Assembly: GCA_001689415.1 (NCBI GenBank) | Contig: LUJM01000030.1 | Span: 1 to 31,915, forward strand | Direction of reading: 5' to 3' | DNA: 31,915 bases | Origin: Bacteroidales bacterium M2 | GTDB taxonomy: Bacteria; Bacteroidota; Bacteroidia; Bacteroidales; Muribaculaceae | The notes under the pieces: generated by a model | The model's input: the letters and a program-made list of their open reading frames with translations, nothing else | The model's database searches: none | What the model was told of the DNA's origin: nothing | Made by a program: the position numbers and the translations under genes | In this document: positions 1 through 8,084 of the stretch, piece after piece | Position numbering within the stretch: position 1 is the first letter of the stretch | Layout of the letters: every line of letters begins with the position of its first letter

Positions 1-1
1 G

Positions 2-74
<73 letters not shown>

Positions 75-131
75 ATATTGTGTTGCTGCGGCGTGGCGTG
101 CCTAAGTCAAAATTTTAATGTTCTCTTTTCG

Positions 132-204
<73 letters not shown>

Positions 205-228
205 GTGGTGTTTTTCTCAATTGCGCTG

Positions 229-260
229 CAAAGTTAGGTACTTTTTTTGAACTGTCCAAT
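229..260 (-). promoter_or_regulatory. Bacteroidetes-type promoter for the tRNA-Gly pair
   Basis: On the minus strand a perfect TAnnTTTG box (TAACTTTG, 229-236) is preceded, after a 20-nt spacer, by ATTG (257-260), a three-of-four match to the -33 TTTG element. The expected start lies around 222, about 18 nt before the mature tRNA. The match to the known consensus and its position directly before a tRNA gene support it. Confidence 0.65.
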
Positions 261-332
261 TTTTTTTACAACTTTTTTTGAGAAAAATTTAACCTCTTCT
301 TGTAAGTGCTTGATTCGCAATGCTGAGCGTGT

Positions 333-950
333 TTAAATTTTTTTGCCCGGTCTTTCAATAATTGCCGATGCCAAAGTGTCGGCGGCGTGAATCAGCGGTT
401 GGAGGGGTGTGATTTTTCCTGACTGACGATAAAATTTTTCATCATCACGCGATAAATTCCATGGCCCCATGTGCCATCTTATCGCATAAATCTCGTCATC
501 TTTGAGATCGAGACCCGATTGCAGGAGTAAAATTACCGATTTTTCGCCGTGGCCGACCGGGAAATTTTCGTCGTGAATCTCGTATTGTTCGAAATCTTCA
601 TATTGTCCCACCTCGTTGCGGCGCTTCTTTTTTACAAGTTTGTAGAAGTCGGCTTTGCATACGTCGTGGAGCAGGGCGGCGATAGCAATGCTGTCTGGGG
701 CGAAGAACTCTTCGAGGTCGGGGCGCAGGTCGAGCATTGCCTTGCGCGATTCCATTGCCGCGTCGTATACGTTGAGTGAATGTTCCACCAATCCACCGGG
801 ATAAGCCCCGTGTCCCTGCGCTGATGCCGGTGCATCGAAGAATCCCCATGAGTCGAGGTCTTCGAGTACGTAGTCGATGTTCTCGCGGCCTGTGTCGCGA
901 AGTATTTTTTCGAAGCGTGTGCGGGCTTCGGTTTTGCTGTTTTCTTTCAT
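333..950 (-). CDS. HD-domain hydrolase
   Basis: A 205-residue soluble protein of the HD metal-dependent phosphohydrolase superfamily. Metal-ligand type residues are visible in order: H57 (in GGLVEHSL), the H95-D96 pair (ALLHDVCK), H134 (VGHGEKS), H160 (IRWHMG) and H188/D191 (HAADTLA). This is the full single-domain pattern, without a fused nucleic-acid-binding or synthetase domain. Proteins of this size in Bacteroidales are usually annotated only as HD hydrolases; similarity to the HD part of YhaM-like exonucleases is possible, but the substrate cannot be told from sequence. The ATG (948-950) follows the cls stop by 12 nt on the same strand, so the two are probably one transcript. Confidence 0.85.
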   Translation of the reverse strand: MKENSKTEARTRFEKILRDTGRENIDYVLEDLDSWGFFDAPASAQGHGAYPGGLVEHSLNVYDAAMESRKAMLDLRPDLEEFFAPDSIAIAALLHDVCKADFYKLVKKKRRNEVGQYEDFEQYEIHDENFPVGHGEKSVILLLQSGLDLKDDEIYAIRWHMGPWNLSRDDEKFYRQSGKITPLQPLIHAADTLASAIIERPGKKI

Positions 951-962
951 ATATATAATAGA

Positions 963-2435
963 TTAGAGGACAGGGCTGAGCAAGCGTAGTATCGATTCAG
1001 CCATCCGTTTACTCAATGGTCGTTTGTGCCATACTTCGGGCGTTACGCGTTCACTCTTGCCGAAGTCGATACGAAATATATCGAGCATCATGCGGTTGAA
1101 CTCGGTGCTGTAGAAAAACAGGTTTGCCTCGAAATTGTAATCAAAGCTCCTGAAATCGAAGTTTGTCGACCCGATTGTTACAAACTCGTCGTCGACTATT
1201 ATAACTTTCGAATGGAGCATTCCTGCTGTATACTGATATATCTTGATGCCGGCTCGCATACACTCCGAGATATATGAGTTGGACGCGTAGGTCAGCATGG
1301 CCGAGTCGCTGTGTCTCGGTATCATTATTCTTACATCTACGTGTGCGAGCGCTGCCGACTGTAGCGCTTTGAGCAACGCCTCGGTCGGCAAAAAGTAAGG
1401 AGTCTGTATATAAACTCTGCGGCGTGCGTTCGAAATGGCTTTGTGAAGCGACAGGGCAATATTAGACCATTGCGATGTCGGCCCGGACGTGAGCATCTGT
1501 ACGCCCACATTGCTTATCGACTGCTTTAGTGTAAACGGCGTTGGTGCTGGTATGCCTTGTGGCCGGTCTTCGATGAGTTCGCCGCCCATAAAGTTCCAGT
1601 CTACGGCAAACGAGTATTGCAAAGCTTGTACTATAGGGCCTTCTACCCTCACATGGGTATCGCGCCACGATGCGAAATTTTTGCCACCGTCGATATATCG
1701 GTTGGCAACATTCATGCCTCCGAGGTAGCCGACGCTTTGATCAATTATGCAGAGCTTGCGGTGGTTGCGCCAGTTGACATGTGTACCGAATTGTGGGAAT
1801 GTCACCTTGAAAAACGGCTGTGCGTCGATGCTGCTTTCGCGCAGATGCTTGAAAAATCGTGACCGTACATGGAATGAACCTACATGGTCGTAGATAAGCC
1901 TCACCTTTACGCCCGCGGCAGCTCTGTCGGCAAGTATTCCGGCTATTCTTCGCCCTGTTTCGTCATCCTCGAATATGTAGTACTGCATATTGATGGAATG
2001 GCGGGCATTGCGCAGGTCGTGCTCCAGGGCTTCGAATTTGTCTTTACCGTTGGTGAAAACCGCTACCGTATTATTACTGTAGAACTGCGCACCGGTAAGC
2101 GACCGGCCCAAAAATATCTGTTGCACCGATTCTGCTGTCAGCCCGGCGCTTTTGGGGTCGGCGAACGTGCGTCCTTCCCGGCGTCGTAGTTTGCGCCTGC
2201 TGCGCCGCGAAATCATGCGGGTGTTCTTGATGCTGCGGCCAAAGAAGATGTAAAGTATAAGGCCTACGACCGGCAACAGAAGCAAAACCGTAACCCAGGC
2301 AAGCGATTTCACCGGGTTGCGGTTTTCCGACAATATTATTATTATGGTAAGGATTGTTGACAGCACAGCAATCAAAGCCAGCACGGAGTAGAGCCAGCTG
2401 TTGGCTGAGAAGATTGCTGATAGAGAGTCGAACAC
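963..2435 (-). CDS. cls: Cardiolipin synthase (phospholipase D family)
   Basis: A 490-residue membrane enzyme that joins two phosphatidylglycerol molecules into cardiolipin plus glycerol at the inner membrane. Two N-terminal membrane helices (about 14-36 and 45-66, the PLDc_N region) are followed by a basic stretch and two phospholipase D domains. Both HKD motifs are intact: H225-x-K227-x4-D232 (in NHRKLCIID) and H408-x-K410-x4-D415 (in LHSKVIIVD), each followed by the usual GG or GSTN. Length fits bacterial Cls (about 480-510). The start is GTG at 2433-2435, because an in-frame TAA lies directly upstream and the first membrane helix begins soon after. It is followed 12 nt later by the HD-domain gene. 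Confidence 0.93.
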   Translation of the reverse strand: MFDSLSAIFSANSWLYSVLALIAVLSTILTIIIILSENRNPVKSLAWVTVLLLLPVVGLILYIFFGRSIKNTRMISRRSRRKLRRREGRTFADPKSAGLTAESVQQIFLGRSLTGAQFYSNNTVAVFTNGKDKFEALEHDLRNARHSINMQYYIFEDDETGRRIAGILADRAAAGVKVRLIYDHVGSFHVRSRFFKHLRESSIDAQPFFKVTFPQFGTHVNWRNHRKLCIIDQSVGYLGGMNVANRYIDGGKNFASWRDTHVRVEGPIVQALQYSFAVDWNFMGGELIEDRPQGIPAPTPFTLKQSISNVGVQMLTSGPTSQWSNIALSLHKAISNARRRVYIQTPYFLPTEALLKALQSAALAHVDVRIMIPRHSDSAMLTYASNSYISECMRAGIKIYQYTAGMLHSKVIIVDDEFVTIGSTNFDFRSFDYNFEANLFFYSTEFNRMMLDIFRIDFGKSERVTPEVWHKRPLSKRMAESILRLLSPVL

Positions 2436-2513
2436 TTAGGGTAGATTACGAGGGTTTACGAAATATATACCGATTCCGCACGGTAAAGAGGATTGTAGTA
2501 TACCATAATAGCC

Positions 2514-2534
2514 CCGGAAGGCCCGGCCTTCCGG
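2514..2534 (-). terminator. Strong hairpin after the pRiA4b-like gene
   Basis: CCGGAAGGCC and GGCCTTCCGG form a perfect 10-bp inverted repeat around a single C, which would fold into an 8-9 bp GC-rich stem. It lies 32 nt past the stop of the minus-strand gene at 2567-3115. No U-run follows on either strand, so it may end or stabilise the transcript rather than act as a classical intrinsic terminator. Confidence 0.4.
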
Positions 2535-2566
2535 AGTATGGTGCTGACAGACTTTCGGCGATGTTT

Positions 2567-3115
2567 TTACTCGTCGAAAGTCATTTCGTCGAATCCTTCG
2601 GCATCGAACTCGTCTTCGTTGAAGCTGTCTTCGCCGTAGAAATCTTCGTCGAGGTCTGTGGCCGATGATGCCGCCTTGGCATCGATGCGGGCGTCGAATT
2701 CATCGAGGTCAACCGATTCGGGCGGAGGCGTACCCATGGCAAGAGAGCAGAGGGGTTCGCGAAGTGATTTACCCGTAATCATATCGGTCATTTCGATAAA
2801 GAACGCACGCTCTGTAATGTAATCGAAAACATAGAGCAGTTTCTGACCCTCGTCCTCGATAAACTCGTCGAGGGGTGACTCGTCCATGAGGTATACCTCC
2901 TGGTCATCGTCGGTGTCCATGTCTTCGAATGTTATTTCTTTTTCCTTTTCCCAGTTGCGGTCGCAGAGGAAGAAGGAACTCATCTGTGTGCTGTCATAAC
3001 CGACACTTTTGCATATGGCCTTTTTGAGATCAAGGAATGTTGCGGTGGAGTCGATCTGTATTTCGCGCTTGAAGTTGTCCACCTCATCGGATACTATTCT
3101 GAAATTGAATATCAT
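2567..3115 (-). CDS. pRiA4b ORF-3-like protein with acidic tail
   Basis: A 182-residue protein resembling the plasmid pRiA4b ORF-3 family (also called the IS1096 passenger TnpR-like family), which has a ubiquitin-like beta-grasp core. The N-terminal half alternates short strands and helices (MIFNFRIVSDEV, then ATFLDLKKAI, then MSSFFLCDRNW), as in that family. The last 40 or so residues are extremely acidic (repeats of the type DEDFYGEDSFNEDEF), which is typical of the Bacteroidetes versions. No biochemical function is established for these chromosomal copies, and the family name does not imply a resolvase here. It is divergent from clpB across a 257-nt intergenic region. Start ATG at 3113-3115. 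Confidence 0.7.
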   Translation of the reverse strand: MIFNFRIVSDEVDNFKREIQIDSTATFLDLKKAICKSVGYDSTQMSSFFLCDRNWEKEKEITFEDMDTDDDQEVYLMDESPLDEFIEDEGQKLLYVFDYITERAFFIEMTDMITGKSLREPLCSLAMGTPPPESVDLDEFDARIDAKAASSATDLDEDFYGEDSFNEDEFDAEGFDEMTFDE

Positions 3116-3143
3116 AATTTGTTGGAGTAGTTTCTATTTATTG

Positions 3144-3169
3144 ATGAAACCGCACCGTGGCTGTTTCAT
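3144..3169. promoter_or_regulatory. Palindrome ATGAAAC-N12-GTTTCAT, candidate enhancer site
   Basis: A perfect 7-bp inverted repeat ATGAAAC/GTTTCAT with 12 bases between the arms, plus an inner GC/GC pair after one mismatch. It lies about 100 bp upstream of the sigma-54-like promoter at 3260-3275, a normal distance for the binding site of a sigma-54 activator. It also lies in the leader of the divergent gene at 2567-3115, so it could instead be an operator or RNA hairpin for that gene. Confidence 0.4.
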
Positions 3170-3233
3170 GTTGCGAAATTAATAACAAAGGTCGGTATGT
3201 TGCAAGAGTTTTGGCAAAAAAAATTTATAAATC

Positions 3234-3247
3234 TGACAATTTTGTCA
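3234..3247. promoter_or_regulatory. Palindrome TGACAATTTTGTCA
   Basis: A 6-bp inverted repeat TGACAA/TTGTCA around TT, 12 bp upstream of the -24 element of the predicted clpB promoter. It could be an operator for a dimeric regulator of clpB. No regulator is assigned. Confidence 0.35.
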
Positions 3248-3259
3248 TAAAACACGGCG

Positions 3260-3275
3260 TGGCACAAATATTGCT
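3260..3275 (+). promoter_or_regulatory. Sigma-54 type (-24/-12) promoter for clpB
   Basis: TGGCAC-AAATA-TTGCT matches the sigma-54 (RpoN) consensus TGGCAC-N5-TTGCW at every position, with the invariant GG (3261-3262) and GC (3273-3274) exactly 10 bases apart. Transcription would start near 3286, giving a leader of about 87 nt before clpB. No TAnnTTTG housekeeping promoter was found in this interval, which strengthens the assignment. Confidence 0.65.
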
Positions 3276-3372
3276 CAATACTTTATAGCGCGAGCAAACT
3301 AAAATGCATCGCCGCTTGTTAAACTAATTGAATATATCTTAATGCATAACATTCAACACACTACTCCATATT

Positions 3373-5964
3373 ATGAATTTCAACAATTTCACCATTAAGT
3401 CGCAGGAAGCCATTCAAAAGGCTGTCGAGATTACACGCGGCGCCGGTACGCAGGCCATAGAGCCGGTGTGCCTGCTCAAGGGAATAATCGAAGAAGGCGA
3501 GACAGTGGTAAATTTCATCTTCCAGAAGGTAGGCGCTAACCCCGTTGTGGTCACACGCTCTGTCGATGCTGAGATTGCCGCTTTGCCTAAGGTCTCAGGT
3601 TCGGAGCCTTATCTGAGCAGGACGTCTAATGATGTGCTGCAGAAAGCTCTCGATGTTTCTAAGGAGATGGGAGACCAGTATGTGACTCTCGAGGCCCTGC
3701 TGGTAGCTATTTTTGAAGTTAATTCGTCGGCATCAACTATACTTAAGGATGCCGGTCTTGGCAAAAAAGAACTCAAAGCGGCTATCGAAGAGCTGCGCAA
3801 GGGTAAAAAAGCTACCGACCAAGGTGCGGAAGAAACATACAATGCCTTGTCGAAGTACGCCATAAACCTCAACGAGCGTGCACGTGCGGGCAAACTCGAC
3901 CCGGTTATCGGACGCGACGAGGAAATACGACGTGTTCTGCAGATTCTTTCGAGGCGTACAAAGAATAATCCTATGCTCATTGGCGAGCCCGGTACCGGTA
4001 AGACGGCGATTGCCGAAGGTCTTGCCCACCGTATCGTACGTGGCGACGTGCCCGAAAACCTGCGCACCAAGCAGATTTATTCGCTTGATATGGGCGCTCT
4101 CGTTGCCGGCGCGAAGTATAAAGGCGAGTTCGAAGAGCGTCTAAAAGCGATTGTAAACGAAGTCACTTCGGCCGACGGAGAGATTATACTGTTTATCGAT
4201 GAGATACATACCCTTGTCGGTGCCGGTAAAGGCGAAGGCGCTATGGATGCTGCCAATATTCTCAAACCGGCTCTTGCCCGTGGCGAATTGCGCAGTATAG
4301 GTGCTACTACTCTCGACGAGTATCAGAAATATTTCGAGAAAGACAAGGCTCTTGAGCGTCGTTTCCAGAAGGTTATGGTCAACGAACCCGACGAGACAAG
4401 CGCGATAGCTATTCTCCGAGGACTTAAGGAACGCTACGAAAACCACCACAAGGTACGTATCCGCGATGAAGCGATTATCGCAGCCGTACAGCTTTCTGAG
4501 CGCTATATTACCGACCGTTTCCTTCCCGATAAGGCTATCGACCTCATTGATGAAGCCGCGTCGAAGCTTAAGCTTGAGATAGATTCCGTTCCGCAGGCAC
4601 TTGATGATATAACCCGCCTGATAGCGCAGAAGGAAATCGAGCGTGAGGCTATAAAGCGTGAAGGCCGCGACGAAGAAGTCAAGGCTATCGAGCGCAGTAT
4701 AGCGGAATTGCGCGAAGAAGAAAAAGAATTCTCTGCTAAATGGAAGGCCGAACGAGACCTTATCAGCCGCATACAGCAGAATAAAATCGATATTGAGCAA
4801 CTCAATTTCGAGGCCGACAAGGCTGAGCGCGAAGGTGACTATGCGCGTGTTGCCGAGATTCGATATTCTTCGATTGCCAATAAGCAAAAGGAGATTCAGA
4901 CTATTCAGGAACAGCTCGAGATGATGCAGGGCGAAAAAGCCTTGATTAAAGAAGAGGTTGATGCCGAAGATATTGCCGATGTTGTTTCTCGCTGGACCGG
5001 TATCCCTGTCAATAAAATGGTTCAGAGCGAGAAAGAGAAGCTGCTGCATCTCGAAGAAGAACTCCATAGCCGTGTCGTAGGTCAGGACGAGGCCATTAGC
5101 GCAATTGCCGATGCTGTGCGTCGCAGCCGTGCAGGGCTCAACGACCCCAAGCGTCCTATCGGATCATTCATCTTCCTCGGTACTACCGGTGTGGGCAAAA
5201 CAGAGCTTGCTAAGGCGCTTGCCGAATACCTGTTTGACGACGAGAATATGATGACTCGTATCGATATGTCGGAATATCAGGAGAAGCATTCTGTTTCGCG
5301 ACTTGTCGGTGCGCCTCCGGGATATGTGGGATATGACGAAGGCGGTCAGTTGACCGAGGCTGTACGTCGCAAACCATACTCGGTTGTGCTGTTCGACGAG
5401 ATTGAGAAAGCTCACCCCGACGTATTCAATATCCTGCTTCAGGTTCTCGACGACGGACGTCTTACCGATAATAAGGGTAGAAATGTCAACTTCAAGAATA
5501 CCATTATTATCATGACATCTAATATGGGCTCGAATGTCATACGTGATAATTTCGCAAAACTGACACCCGAGAACAGGACCGAAATTGTAGAGGAGACCAA
5601 GAATCAGGTCCTTGATATGCTGAAACAGACAATCAGGCCGGAGTTCCTCAACCGAATCGACGAAATCATAATGTTTACTCCGCTCAATCGAGCTGAGATT
5701 GAAGAAATCGTTGGTCTGCAGATCAAATCGATACAGCGTATGCTTGCACATTCGTCGGGCATCGAACTCAAGATTACCCCTGCGGCACTGAGCTTCCTCG
5801 CCGACGAGGGATTCGACCCCGAATTCGGTGCGCGACCCGTCAAACGTGCTATCCACCGTCTGGTGCTCAACCAGTTGTCAAAGGACATATTGGCGCAGAA
5901 AGTCGACCGTACACATCCTATTGTAATCGATGTGAAAGACGGCGACCTCGTATTCACAAACTAA
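3373..5964 (+). CDS. clpB: ATP-dependent disaggregase ClpB
   Basis: An 863-residue Hsp100 chaperone that works with DnaK/DnaJ/GrpE to pull apart aggregated proteins in the cytoplasm. The order is standard: an N-terminal Clp_N double repeat (about 1-145), AAA+ domain 1 with Walker A GEPGTGKT (204-211) and Walker B ILFIDEIH, the coiled-coil M domain (about 400-530, rich in Lys/Glu with KAEREGDYARVAEIRY), and AAA+ domain 2 with Walker A GTTGVGKT (603-610) and VVLFDEIEKAHPDV. The coiled coil and the lack of a ClpP-docking loop distinguish it from ClpA/ClpC. Length is normal for the family (about 860). A sigma-54-like promoter lies upstream. A small lipoprotein gene follows 80 nt later on the same strand. 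Confidence 0.98.
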   Translation: MNFNNFTIKSQEAIQKAVEITRGAGTQAIEPVCLLKGIIEEGETVVNFIFQKVGANPVVVTRSVDAEIAALPKVSGSEPYLSRTSNDVLQKALDVSKEMGDQYVTLEALLVAIFEVNSSASTILKDAGLGKKELKAAIEELRKGKKATDQGAEETYNALSKYAINLNERARAGKLDPVIGRDEEIRRVLQILSRRTKNNPMLIGEPGTGKTAIAEGLAHRIVRGDVPENLRTKQIYSLDMGALVAGAKYKGEFEERLKAIVNEVTSADGEIILFIDEIHTLVGAGKGEGAMDAANILKPALARGELRSIGATTLDEYQKYFEKDKALERRFQKVMVNEPDETSAIAILRGLKERYENHHKVRIRDEAIIAAVQLSERYITDRFLPDKAIDLIDEAASKLKLEIDSVPQALDDITRLIAQKEIEREAIKREGRDEEVKAIERSIAELREEEKEFSAKWKAERDLISRIQQNKIDIEQLNFEADKAEREGDYARVAEIRYSSIANKQKEIQTIQEQLEMMQGEKALIKEEVDAEDIADVVSRWTGIPVNKMVQSEKEKLLHLEEELHSRVVGQDEAISAIADAVRRSRAGLNDPKRPIGSFIFLGTTGVGKTELAKALAEYLFDDENMMTRIDMSEYQEKHSVSRLVGAPPGYVGYDEGGQLTEAVRRKPYSVVLFDEIEKAHPDVFNILLQVLDDGRLTDNKGRNVNFKNTIIIMTSNMGSNVIRDNFAKLTPENRTEIVEETKNQVLDMLKQTIRPEFLNRIDEIIMFTPLNRAEIEEIVGLQIKSIQRMLAHSSGIELKITPAALSFLADEGFDPEFGARPVKRAIHRLVLNQLSKDILAQKVDRTHPIVIDVKDGDLVFTN

Positions 5965-5974
5965 AATCCTCAGT

Positions 5975-6009
5975 CGGTGGCTTGTAGACCTTGCAAGAGC
6001 AAGCCCCCG
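5975..6009 (+). terminator. Possible weak hairpin after clpB
   Basis: CGG-t-GGCTTG and CAAGCC-c-CCG pair as a 9-bp stem with one mismatch around a 15-nt loop, 11 nt after the clpB stop. There is no following U-run, so it may only reduce read-through into the lipoprotein gene. Confidence 0.3.
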
Positions 6010-6044
6010 ATATTCCTTTCTTCACCAAAATTCACTTATGTACA

Positions 6045-6527
6045 ATGAAAAAATTTATCTATCTCATTCTGATGCTTATTCCGGCGCTTACGCTGGTATC
6101 GTGTCACGACGATGGCAACGACTTGCCGAATGTCGATTTCAACCTCAGTTTTGAAAACGGAGTAGAGGTTGACGGAACAATCTACGTAGTTCAGGGCGAA
6201 GTGCTGAAAATCACAGCAATCGATGTAGTAAACAACGAGGCTGACAAGAGCGCCATGATTTCATCGGCCAACTATTACTGGGACGGTTATTACATGGGCA
6301 CGAGCATTCAACCCCCGTTCGGATATGAATTTGATATCTCAAAAGATGTGCCTTTAGGCAAACACCAGATAGATATCGAGTGTCCGGTATTCGCAGTTGA
6401 CAAGTCTCCGGCTACTGCTGTTGTATTTATGTATGTAAATATAGTAGAGTCAGCCTCAGACATACCGCCAATGGCCGATGCAACCACCACCGTACATCCC
6501 CATATTTCGGATACCGCTGCACAATAG
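6045..6527 (+). CDS. Small lipoprotein of unknown function
   Basis: A 160-residue predicted lipoprotein. The signal sequence is a KK pair, a hydrophobic core and the lipobox LVSC with acceptor C20, followed by acidic residues (HDDGND). The mature part alternates beta-type segments (VDFNLSFENGVEVDG, TIYVVQGEVLKITAID) and looks like a single immunoglobulin-like sandwich, but no family is recognised. The open frame begins at 5991, but the ATG at 6045 is chosen because it puts the signal peptide at the N-terminus. It stands between clpB and the uxa operon and is closed off by a strong terminator at 6549-6585, so it belongs to the clpB side or is transcribed alone. Confidence 0.75.
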   Translation: MKKFIYLILMLIPALTLVSCHDDGNDLPNVDFNLSFENGVEVDGTIYVVQGEVLKITAIDVVNNEADKSAMISSANYYWDGYYMGTSIQPPFGYEFDISKDVPLGKHQIDIECPVFAVDKSPATAVVFMYVNIVESASDIPPMADATTTVHPHISDTAAQ

Positions 6528-6548
6528 TGCTGAGTTTGTAATATAATG

Positions 6549-6585
6549 AAACCGCTGCGAGAATAATCGTGGCGGTTTTTATTGT
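6549..6585 (+). terminator. Intrinsic terminator after the lipoprotein gene
   Basis: ACCGCTGCGA and TCGTGGCGGT form a 10-bp stem (with two G-U pairs) around a 6-nt loop, flanked by AA and followed by a T-run (GGTTTTTATTGTTTTT). It lies 22 nt past the lipoprotein stop. Its T-run overlaps the promoter of uxaC. Confidence 0.85.
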
Positions 6586-6612
6586 TTTTGCCTCTAAAAT
6601 ATATTATCTTTG
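6581..6612 (+). promoter_or_regulatory. Bacteroidetes-type promoter for the uxa/pectin operon
   Basis: TATCTTTG (6605-6612) is a perfect TAnnTTTG -7 box. Exactly 20 nt upstream is ATTG (6581-6584), a three-of-four match to the -33 box; a second TTTG at 6587-6590 is too close. The predicted start is near 6619, about 50 nt before uxaC. No operator palindrome was recognised in the leader. Confidence 0.65.
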
Positions 6613-6671
6613 TAGACTCAAAAGAAAGCTTATGCTTCACTGATAAATATATAATTGAAAACCAAAATATA

Positions 6672-8084
6672 ATGAAACCTTTCAACGACGAGAATTTTCT
6701 CTTGCAGACAGAGACCGCTCAGCGTCTATATCATGAGTATGCCGCTCCGCAGCCTATTATTGACTACCACTGCCACTTGAATCCGGAATATGTTGCATCG
6801 GATCATGTTTTCGAAAATCTTTCGAAAATCTGGCTTGAAGGCGATCACTACAAGTGGCGTGCCATGCGCACAAACGGTGTAGACGAACGATATATCACCG
6901 GTGCGGATACTTCGGATTGGGATAAGTTTGTGAAATGGGCTGAGACCGTGCCTTATGTGATGCGCAATCCTCTCTACCATTGGACTCATCTCGAACTCAA
7001 GACAGCCTTCGGAGTGAACGAGCTGCTTGATCCGACTACCGCTCGCAAAATCTATGAGCATTGCTCGGCTATGCTTCAGCAGCCCGACCGTAGCGCTCGT
7101 GGGCTGATGCAGCACTATAATGTTGAGGTTGTGTGCACTACCGACGACCCCGTTGATTCTCTCGAGCACCATATAAAGGTGAAAAACGATGGATTTTCGG
7201 TTAAGATGCTCCCTACATGGCGTCCTGACAAAGCCATGGCGGTGGAATCTCCTGCCGAGTACCGCCTCTATATCGATAAACTCGCAGAGGTTTCGGGTGT
7301 TAAAATATCGAAGTTTGCCGACGTTATCGAAGCTCTTAAAGTACGCCACGACTTCTTTGCAAGCGTAGGCTGCCGCCTCTCGGACCATGGTATTGAAGAG
7401 TTCTATGCCGAAGACTACAGCGCGGCCGAAATCGAGGCTATATTCGATAAAGTATATGCCGGTACACAGCTTGGCGACGAAGAAATCCGCAAGTTCAAAA
7501 CCGCAATGTTGGTGGAATTTGCGATTATGGACCACGATGCAGGTTGGACACAGCAGTTCCACTACGGCGCTATTCGCAACAATAACACACAGATGTTCCG
7601 TCGACTTGGCCCTGACACCGGTTTCGATTCGATCGGCGACTTCACTGTGGCAAAAAAAATGTCGCGTTTCCTTGATATGCTTGCCACTCGCGATAAGCTT
7701 GGCAAGACGATTATCTATAACCTCAACCCCCGCGACAACGAACTTGTAGCCACAATGCTCGGCAACTTCCAGGACGGTCGCTATGGCGCTGGTAAGATTC
7801 AGTTCGGTTCGGGCTGGTGGTTCCTCGATCAGCGCGACGGCATGGAGCGCCAGATGAACGCTCTTTCGAATCTTGGTCTTCTGAGTCGTTTTGTAGGTAT
7901 GTTGACCGACTCTCGCTCGTTCCTGTCGTATCCTCGCCATGAGTATTTCCGCCGTACGCTTTGTAACCTTGTAGGCAATGACATCGAGAACGGTTTGCTG
8001 CCTGCATCGGAGCTGGAATTCATTGGTCGTGAGTATATTGCAAAAATCTCATACGGTAACGCTAAAGAGTATTTCAAATTCTGA
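6672..8084 (+). CDS. uxaC: Uronate isomerase
   Basis: A 470-residue cytoplasmic enzyme converting D-galacturonate to D-tagaturonate (and glucuronate to fructuronate), the first step of hexuronate breakdown. It belongs to the amidohydrolase-type TIM-barrel family and shows the signature DYHCHLNP with metal ligands H33 and H35, plus the C-terminal GxxWWF segment (GSGWWFLDQRDGMERQ) and MLTDSRSFLSYPRHEYFRR. Length is the family's usual value. The open frame extends 30 codons upstream into the promoter, but the ATG at 6672 aligns with the usual N-terminus (MKPFNDENFLL). It overlaps uxaB by one base (TGATG), so the two are translationally coupled. Confidence 0.95.
   Translation: MKPFNDENFLLQTETAQRLYHEYAAPQPIIDYHCHLNPEYVASDHVFENLSKIWLEGDHYKWRAMRTNGVDERYITGADTSDWDKFVKWAETVPYVMRNPLYHWTHLELKTAFGVNELLDPTTARKIYEHCSAMLQQPDRSARGLMQHYNVEVVCTTDDPVDSLEHHIKVKNDGFSVKMLPTWRPDKAMAVESPAEYRLYIDKLAEVSGVKISKFADVIEALKVRHDFFASVGCRLSDHGIEEFYAEDYSAAEIEAIFDKVYAGTQLGDEEIRKFKTAMLVEFAIMDHDAGWTQQFHYGAIRNNNTQMFRRLGPDTGFDSIGDFTVAKKMSRFLDMLATRDKLGKTIIYNLNPRDNELVATMLGNFQDGRYGAGKIQFGSGWWFLDQRDGMERQMNALSNLGLLSRFVGMLTDSRSFLSYPRHEYFRRTLCNLVGNDIENGLLPASELEFIGREYIAKISYGNAKEYFKF

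Noticed and set aside
6726..7940. A 404-codon antisense open frame inside uxaC
   Set aside because: It lies wholly opposite a well-recognised gene and its translation has no family features; long antisense frames are common here because of codon bias. The same applies to the antisense frames at 27590-29449 (purL) and 4141-5067 (clpB).
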